A stretch of 64,000 nucleotides of DNA from JADCCX01 sp051649305. GTDB lineage: Bacteria > Pseudomonadota > Alphaproteobacteria > Rhizobiales > Beijerinckiaceae. The position numbers were made by a program, and so were the translations under genes. Under the pieces are notes generated by a model. It saw nothing but the letters and a program-made list of their open reading frames with translations. It searched no databases and had not been told where the DNA came from. Shown in pieces: positions 59,471-64,000 of the stretch. The stretch's first letter is position 1. Every line of letters starts with the position of its first letter. The stretch covers positions 62,001 to 126,000 of the forward strand of contig JBOFGV010000052.1 in assembly GCA_051649305.1 (NCBI GenBank), written 5' to 3'.

Positions 59471-60529
59471 TCAACTTGTCGTGCCGCGCACCGAGGCAAA
59501 AGCCTTGGCAAAGCGCGGTGCGGCTTCGCCTGCGGCCGTGAGGGAATAACCGCCCTCCTGCAGAATGACGACAGGCACTGGGAGCTTGCCGAAAATCTCT
59601 CCGATCCGGCTGAAGGCTTCGGATGTCACAGCCAGTTTCGACAGCGGGTCGTCCTTGTGGGCATCCCACCCTGCTGACAGCACAACAGCCTTGGCACCAA
59701 AGCGCATGGCTGCATCGGCAAGTTCAATGCAGGCCTTGATGTAGGCATCGTCATTGGCACCGACAGGCAGCGGAATGTTGAGATTGGCTCCCTTGCCTGC
59801 GCCACGCCCGGTCTCTCCGGCATAGCCTGAATAATACGGATAGTAGGCTGTCGGGTCCGTATGGGTGGAGGCTACCAGCACATCCGCCCGATCGTAGAAG
59901 ATGGCCTGCGTACCATCGCCGTGGTGGGTATCAAAATCAATGATCGCGACATTATCAAACCGCGTGCGAAGACGCTCGGCTGCAATCGCCGCATTGTTGA
60001 GAAAACAGAATCCGCAGGCGCGGTCGCGATAGGCGTGGTGCCCCGGCGGGCGGCAAAGCCCGAAGGCAGCGTCATGCCCGGTTAGCACCGCATTGGCTGC
60101 AGCGATGGCCGTTTGCGCCGAGGCATAGGCCGCCTTCCAGCTGCCCTCGCCCATGGCAACAGCCATATCGCCAATATACCAGCCAGCCTGTCCAATGATG
60201 CTGCCGACAGGCGCTTCGGCGCGCTCAAGATCAGCGCCTGTGCCACGGTAGGGGTGAATATTGGGCCAGACCTCCGGCCCGGCATCCGGAAACTTCTGCC
60301 ATTCGGCATAGGCCGTTTCCAGAAACGTGAGATAGCGGGTGTCATGAACAACGCGGATAGCCGCCATGCCATGATCGCCAGGATCAACCAAAGTAAGTCC
60401 AGCCGCGATCAGGCGCTCGGAGAGCACCGTCACGCGATCAGGATTCTCAAAAGGATCGACGACCTGTCCTGCCCTCATGAACTTCTGCGGCTTGTGCAGA
60501 AGTTGATCCGTGTTGAAGAACAGGTGCAT
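59471..60529 (-). CDS. Histone deacetylase/acetylpolyamine amidohydrolase family enzyme
   Basis: This 352-residue zinc amidohydrolase of the deacetylase superfamily removes acyl groups from amines. The active-site His pair is in PPGHHAYRD (His164, His165). The zinc ligands are Asp200 and His202 in DFDTHHGDGTQ and Asp289 in SAGWDAHKDD. LQEGGYSL closes the pocket. It is the third gene of a unit that starts with a TPP riboswitch, following thiY by 10 bases with its AGGGG site across the thiY stop. The context suggests an N-acyl derivative of the thiamine pyrimidine as a substrate, which is inference; a polyamine substrate is the family-based alternative. Confidence 0.93.
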   Translation of the reverse strand: MHLFFNTDQLLHKPQKFMRAGQVVDPFENPDRVTVLSERLIAAGLTLVDPGDHGMAAIRVVHDTRYLTFLETAYAEWQKFPDAGPEVWPNIHPYRGTGADLERAEAPVGSIIGQAGWYIGDMAVAMGEGSWKAAYASAQTAIAAANAVLTGHDAAFGLCRPPGHHAYRDRACGFCFLNNAAIAAERLRTRFDNVAIIDFDTHHGDGTQAIFYDRADVLVASTHTDPTAYYPYYSGYAGETGRGAGKGANLNIPLPVGANDDAYIKACIELADAAMRFGAKAVVLSAGWDAHKDDPLSKLAVTSEAFSRIGEIFGKLPVPVVILQEGGYSLTAAGEAAPRFAKAFASVRGTTS

Positions 60530-60539
60530 TCAAGACCCC

Positions 60540-61487
60540 TTAGCGCTTGCCGATATAGCGCTCGATCGGCTCAACCTTGTCGATGATGCCACTTTGCTTC
60601 ATGAAATTGGCAACTGCAAGATAGCGATCAGGATCAACCGCCTTGGGCGAGGCCTGAAAGCGGCGCAGGGTATCGGCCCAGGCTGTCTTGTTCAGACGAT
60701 CATCGAGCTTTGGATAGGCCTTGATGAAGTCCTTCCATGTCGCTTCTGGATCGTTGAAGAGGATCATGGTGGCTTCCTCAATCGCTGCGAGGAACTTGTC
60801 GAACTTCGCATCACCAAAACGGTCCAGTTTGGAAATATAGATCAGCTCGTCATAGGCAGGCACGCCATGCTCTTCCGGGAAGAACATCTTGGGCTTCTTG
60901 CCGGCAATCTCGATTTCCGTGCCTTCAAAGTTGCGGAAACCGCCAATGATGGCATCCACCCGGCCTGACACCAGCGCCACTGAAAGCGCGAAATTGACAT
61001 TGATGAGCTTCACGTCGGCTTCTGTCATGCCAACGCTTTTCAGCATGGCTTTCAGCATCATGTCGTGAATGCCCGAACCGGAATAGCCAATGGTCTTGCC
61101 GCGCAGATCCGCCAGTGTCTTGATCGGGCCGTCAGCCAGCACGGTCATGGTGTTGAGGGGTGTAGACACAACCGTGCCGATGCGTATGACCGGCAGGCCG
61201 CTGGCGATAGCGCGGGTGTAGCTGGGCTGGTAGCTGATAGCGATATCGCCCTGACCTGCTGCAATCAGCCTTGGTGGCGCTGATGGATCGGAAGGTTCGA
61301 CAAGCTGGACGTCAAGACCGCGCTTGGTGAAGAGACCCCGCTCCTTCGCCACGATGATCGGCGCGTGATCAGGGTTGACGAACCAGTCGAGAAGCACAGT
61401 GAGTTTTTCCGGCTGCTGGGCCGTTGCCGGCGAGGCGGTTGTGATCGCCAGTGCTGCAAGCAGCATGGCAAAAAAACGTCTGGTCAT
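60540..61487 (-). CDS. thiY: ABC transporter substrate-binding protein, thiamine-pyrimidine type (ThiY-like)
   Basis: This 315-residue periplasmic receptor of the NMT1/ThiY family has a signal peptide (MTRRFFAMLLAALAITTA, cleavage near ATAQ). Family features are LTVLLDWFVNPDHAPIIVAK, the QGDIAISYQPSYT loop and GFRNFEGTEIEI. Such proteins bind hydroxymethylpyrimidine or formylaminopyrimidine. GGAG precedes the ATG at 61487 by 8 bases, and thiX ends 31 bases upstream. The upstream TPP riboswitch strongly supports the thiamine-related assignment. The ATPase partner (thiZ) is not encoded here. Confidence 0.93.
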   Translation of the reverse strand: MTRRFFAMLLAALAITTASPATAQQPEKLTVLLDWFVNPDHAPIIVAKERGLFTKRGLDVQLVEPSDPSAPPRLIAAGQGDIAISYQPSYTRAIASGLPVIRIGTVVSTPLNTMTVLADGPIKTLADLRGKTIGYSGSGIHDMMLKAMLKSVGMTEADVKLINVNFALSVALVSGRVDAIIGGFRNFEGTEIEIAGKKPKMFFPEEHGVPAYDELIYISKLDRFGDAKFDKFLAAIEEATMILFNDPEATWKDFIKAYPKLDDRLNKTAWADTLRRFQASPKAVDPDRYLAVANFMKQSGIIDKVEPIERYIGKR

Positions 61488-61518
61488 AGGGAAGGCTCCT
61501 TTGTGTTGGGGAATGATT

Positions 61519-62361
61519 TCAACGTGTCAGCGTGTCGGGGAAATTGCGCAGCAAATAGCGCGTGAACAGCGCCATCAGGCCCCAGGTGATGAGGCAGAAA
61601 GCAATGAGGATGACCATGTAGGCAAAGACCATATCGGTCTGCATGCGGGCATTGTGATAGGTCATCATGATGCCCAGACCACCGTCTGATCCCACCCACT
61701 CACCGGCAATCGCGCCAAGCGGAGCATAGGCTGCGGCCAACTTCAGGCCAGAAGCGAGATGCGGCGTTGCTGCAGGCATGCGGATGTGGGTGAGGATCTG
61801 CGTGTTGGTGGCACCGTAGAGCCTGGCAAGATCAATCAGGTTTTCATCCGCCCTGCGCAGGCCCTCGAAATAGGCGACAGTCACCGAAAAGAAGATGGTC
61901 ACTGCCGCCATCGCCACCTTGGATGTCATGCCAAAGCCGAACCAGATCATCATCAAAGGGGCGAGCGCCATGAACGGAATCGCCTGACTGACCATGGCCA
62001 GCGGTGACAGCGCCTCCGCCAGCCAGCGCGAGCGCGCCATGGTGAGCGCCAGCGCCATGCCAACCGCTACACCTATTGCCAGTCCCAGCAGGGTTTCGGC
62101 GGCTGTGATGGCCGCGTCACCAAGCATCAACGGAAAGCGCGTGTAGAGTGTTGTCGCGACATGGCTGGGGCTCGGCATGTACCAGATCGGCAGGGCGAAA
62201 AAGCGCACGCAGAATTCCCAAATCAGCAAAGCGCCAACCATGGCCACGATTTGCGGACTGATCAGAAAACGGAAGACCCTAACGGGAAAGGACTGTCGTG
62301 CAGCCTTTGGCGCAGACGCATACGGCAACGGTTTGTCTTGCCCTCGGGCAGAAAGTGACAT
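61519..62361 (-). CDS. thiX: ABC transporter permease, thiamine-pyrimidine type (ThiX-like)
   Basis: This 280-residue BPD-type permease has about six helices and the EAA loop region (RRADENLIDLARLYGATNTQ). It also has AAYAPLGAIAGEWVGSDGGL. It forms the membrane channel for the ThiY receptor. I chose ATG 62361 because GGAGGA at 62368-62373 precedes it by 6 bases and the TPP riboswitch ends there; the longer frame would translate the riboswitch. Expression should fall when thiamine pyrophosphate is high. Confidence 0.94.
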   Translation of the reverse strand: MSLSARGQDKPLPYASAPKAARQSFPVRVFRFLISPQIVAMVGALLIWEFCVRFFALPIWYMPSPSHVATTLYTRFPLMLGDAAITAAETLLGLAIGVAVGMALALTMARSRWLAEALSPLAMVSQAIPFMALAPLMMIWFGFGMTSKVAMAAVTIFFSVTVAYFEGLRRADENLIDLARLYGATNTQILTHIRMPAATPHLASGLKLAAAYAPLGAIAGEWVGSDGGLGIMMTYHNARMQTDMVFAYMVILIAFCLITWGLMALFTRYLLRNFPDTLTR

Positions 62362-62372
62362 CTCGATTCCTC

Positions 62373-62465
62373 CGCCGGAATGACCCGGATCAGGTTCGGC
62401 GGGTTTATGGAAACTTACTTTCCAACTCTCAGCCCCGGTCTTGCGACCGCAGGGGCACCCCGACG
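62373..62465 (-). promoter_or_regulatory. TPP (THI-box) riboswitch controlling thiX-thiY-amidohydrolase
   Basis: The minus strand carries conserved THI-box elements: GGGGTGCCC near its 5' end, GGGGCTGAGAG in the middle, and GAACCTGATCCGGGT followed by CCGGCG. P1 pairs CGTCGG (62460-62465) with CCGGCG (62373-62378, one G-U pair). The Shine-Dalgarno GGAGGA (62368-62373) directly abuts the P1 3' strand, so ligand binding can hide it: a translation-repression design. It lies 11 bases before the thiX start codon. Confidence 0.95.
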
Positions 62466-62547
62466 AGATGAGCCGTCTATACTCCTGTGGCTCTTGGCTC
62501 ACAAGCCCAATCCGGCTTATTGAAGGAAGGAATCAAAGGGCAGGAAC

Positions 62548-63654
62548 ATGCAGGCGGTTGTTGTTGGGGCGGGCGTTGTCGGTTTGGCCTGCGCGCGCGC
62601 ATTGGCGCTGGCAGGCCATGACACCATTGTGCTGGAAGTGGCCAATGCGATTGGCACCGGCACCTCCTCGCGTAACAGCGAGGTGATCCACGCGGGCATG
62701 TATTACGCCAGCGGCTCGCTGAAAGCCCGCCTTTGCGTCGAGGGCCGCCGCCTTCTCTATGCCTATTGTGAGAGCCACGGCGTGCCGCACCGCGCCTGCG
62801 AAAAGCTCATGGTTGCCACCAATGACGCCGAGGTGGCGAAGATTGCCAAAATTCATAGCCAAGGCCTTGAGAACGATGTCGAGGGCCTCACCATGATTGA
62901 TGGCAAGGCTGCTGCTGCGCTGGAGCCGAACCTGCGCTGCTCGGCAGCACTCCGGTCATCCCAGACCGGAATCATCGACAGCCATTCCTATATGCTGGCT
63001 TTGCAGGGTGATCTGGAATCAGCCGGTGGAGCCATCGCTTTTTCTACGCCGCTGCTGCGGGTTGAAAAGCTTACACAGGGCTGGCGGGTGCATTTTGGCG
63101 GGGCTGAGGCTGATACCCTTGATGCCGATATCGTGGTCAATGCCTCCGGCCTTGGCGGCTGGGAGATCGCCCGTGTGATCGACGGTTATCCATCTGACAA
63201 GCTGCCCAAGCGCGTCTTTGCCAAAGGCAACTATTTCAGCTGTTCGGGCAAACCCGCATTCACCCGCCTGATCTATCCGGCTCCGGCAGATGGCGGTCTT
63301 GGCGTCCACCTCACGCTCGATATGGCAGGCCGCATGAAGTTTGGGCCGGATGTGGAGTGGTTGGGCGATGTTGATCCCGCAGCAATCGACTACACGGTGA
63401 ACCCGGCGCGTGGTGACAGTTTCTATGCTGCCGTGCGTACCTACTGGCCTGCGATGCCAGACGGTGTGCTGACGGCGGACTATTCCGGTGTCCGTCCCAA
63501 GCTCTCTGGCCCGGGTGAGGCAGCTGCAGATTTCTGTATTCAAGGGCCTGCGGATCATGGCCTTCAAGGCATTGTCCAGCTTATTGGTATCGAAAGTCCC
63601 GGCCTGACATCGTCTCTGGCGATTGCCAATCACATGATGCAAAAACTGCAGTGA
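62548..63654 (+). CDS. FAD-dependent oxidoreductase of the DAO/L-2-hydroxyglutarate oxidase group
   Basis: This 368-residue flavoprotein has the Rossmann loop VVGAGVVGLACARALALAGH at the start and the family segment GTSSRNSEVIHAGMYYASGS, typical of LhgO-like L-2-hydroxyglutarate oxidases. Later come NASGLGGWEIARVIDG and IQLIGIESPGLTSSLAIANH-like sequence with the C-terminal FAD contact. Its substrate is probably a 2-hydroxy or 2-amino acid. It is divergent from the thiX operon and lies 38 bases before gltX on the same strand. Confidence 0.9.
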   Translation: MQAVVVGAGVVGLACARALALAGHDTIVLEVANAIGTGTSSRNSEVIHAGMYYASGSLKARLCVEGRRLLYAYCESHGVPHRACEKLMVATNDAEVAKIAKIHSQGLENDVEGLTMIDGKAAAALEPNLRCSAALRSSQTGIIDSHSYMLALQGDLESAGGAIAFSTPLLRVEKLTQGWRVHFGGAEADTLDADIVVNASGLGGWEIARVIDGYPSDKLPKRVFAKGNYFSCSGKPAFTRLIYPAPADGGLGVHLTLDMAGRMKFGPDVEWLGDVDPAAIDYTVNPARGDSFYAAVRTYWPAMPDGVLTADYSGVRPKLSGPGEAAADFCIQGPADHGLQGIVQLIGIESPGLTSSLAIANHMMQKLQ

Positions 63655-63692
63655 GAGTTGAGAACTGTCGCCAAGCAGCATAGAAGCGACGC

Positions 63693-64000
63693 ATGAGCAT
63701 CACTGTCCGATTTGCACCTTCCCCCACCGGCTATATCCACATCGGCAATGCCCGTACGGCCTTGTGGAACTGGCTGATGGCGCAAAAAGCTGGTGGTCAG
63801 TTTATCCTGCGTATGGATGACACGGATCAGGAGCGTTCCACCGACGCTTTTGCCGAGGCGATCAAGGAAGATCTGGCCTGGCTTGGCATTAAACCAGACA
63901 GATACGAGCGCCAGTCGGACCGTGTTGCGCGCTACGCATCCGAGATGGAGCGCCTGAAATCGGCAGGCCTGATTTACCCCGCCTATGAAACCATGGATGA
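63693..64000 (+). CDS. gltX: Glutamyl-tRNA synthetase, N-terminal part (cut by window end)
   Basis: The first 102 codons are visible. The frame starts ATG 63693 and reads MSITVRFAPSPTGYIHIGNA, with HIGN as the class I HIGH motif, then LRMDDTDQERS (the glutamate-pocket region) and YERQSDRVARYASEMERL. The enzyme charges tRNA-Glu. The gene runs off the right edge, so its KMSKS loop and anticodon domain cannot be judged. Many alphaproteobacteria have two gltX copies, and which one this is cannot be told. Confidence 0.93.
   Translation, partial: MSITVRFAPSPTGYIHIGNARTALWNWLMAQKAGGQFILRMDDTDQERSTDAFAEAIKEDLAWLGIKPDRYERQSDRVARYASEMERLKSAGLIYPAYETMD

Noticed and set aside
1..64000. CRISPR array, insertion sequence, prophage or integrase
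   Set aside because: No regular spaced repeats, transposase, integrase or phage structural genes were seen in any frame.

Overview
The window looks like chromosomal DNA of an alphaproteobacterium of the order Hyphomicrobiales (Rhizobiales). It is GC-rich. It carries several arrangements I know from that order: metH-metF next to an ArsR-methyltransferase fusion, Hsp20 followed by DUF1150, DUF1489, a yebC/ruvCA neighbourhood, a cpa-type Flp/Tad pilus operon, a RIME-like intergenic palindrome cluster and a TPP riboswitch in front of thiX-thiY genes. I cannot name the genus. I see no insertion sequence, prophage, rRNA operon or CRISPR array. One RNA gene is clear: selC, the selenocysteine tRNA.

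Layout. 0.1-5.2 kb: a TRAP substrate-binding protein, then a two-gene module of P-loop NTPases. The larger one has TPR-like repeats, a very AT-rich central stretch and an AT-hook-like tail. 5.3-11.2 kb: methionine synthesis (metH, RIME-like element, metF, ArsR-methyltransferase regulator with a candidate operator). 11.3-18.2 kb: a DUF4258/HTH toxin-antitoxin-like pair, ruvA, ruvC, two tandem TauE/SafE permeases, a large RTX-repeat secreted protein and yebC. The usual yebC-ruvC-ruvA-ruvB order is broken on both sides and ruvB is absent. 18.3-20.8 kb: a LacI regulator coupled to a sugar-type binding protein without permeases. 20.8-29.3 kb: DUF1489, a photolyase-like FAD protein with its domains apparently in swapped order, DUF1150, Hsp20, a DMT transporter, an MscS-type channel, a CAP-domain lipoprotein and an orphan peptide-binding protein.

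29.3-37.3 kb: a minus-strand Flp/Tad pilus operon (cpaB, cpaC, small lipoprotein, cpaE, cpaF, tadB, tadC, tadD-like), without pilin, prepilin peptidase or TadE/F/G. 37.5-40.3 kb: an SNase-like protein, a lytic transglycosylase, an NTF2-like protein and a RidA-family protein. 40.3-45.9 kb, minus strand: DMT transporter, hisF, selC, nitroreductase, a MoeA-like protein lacking its signature loops, and endonuclease-type mutL. 46.0-54.4 kb: pckA with a good terminator, glutaryl-CoA dehydrogenase, thiM-thiE-TRAP binding protein in overlapping frames, a degenerate kinase-like ORF, a DapB-like reductase and a CaiB/BaiF CoA-transferase. 54.4-59.5 kb: gamma-glutamyltransferase, an aspartic protease, a MarR-GNAT fusion and phosphomannomutase/phosphoglucomutase. 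59.5-64.0 kb: a TPP riboswitch controlling thiX, thiY and a histone-deacetylase-family amidohydrolase, then a divergent FAD oxidoreductase and the start of gltX.

The most interesting points are the NTPase pair with its GC-anomalous sensor-like region, the riboswitch-controlled thiX-thiY-amidohydrolase operon, the thiE-coupled TRAP binding protein, the permuted photolyase and the degenerate MoeA and DapB paralogues. Start sites were chosen from ribosome-binding sites, overlaps and family length. No database search was possible.
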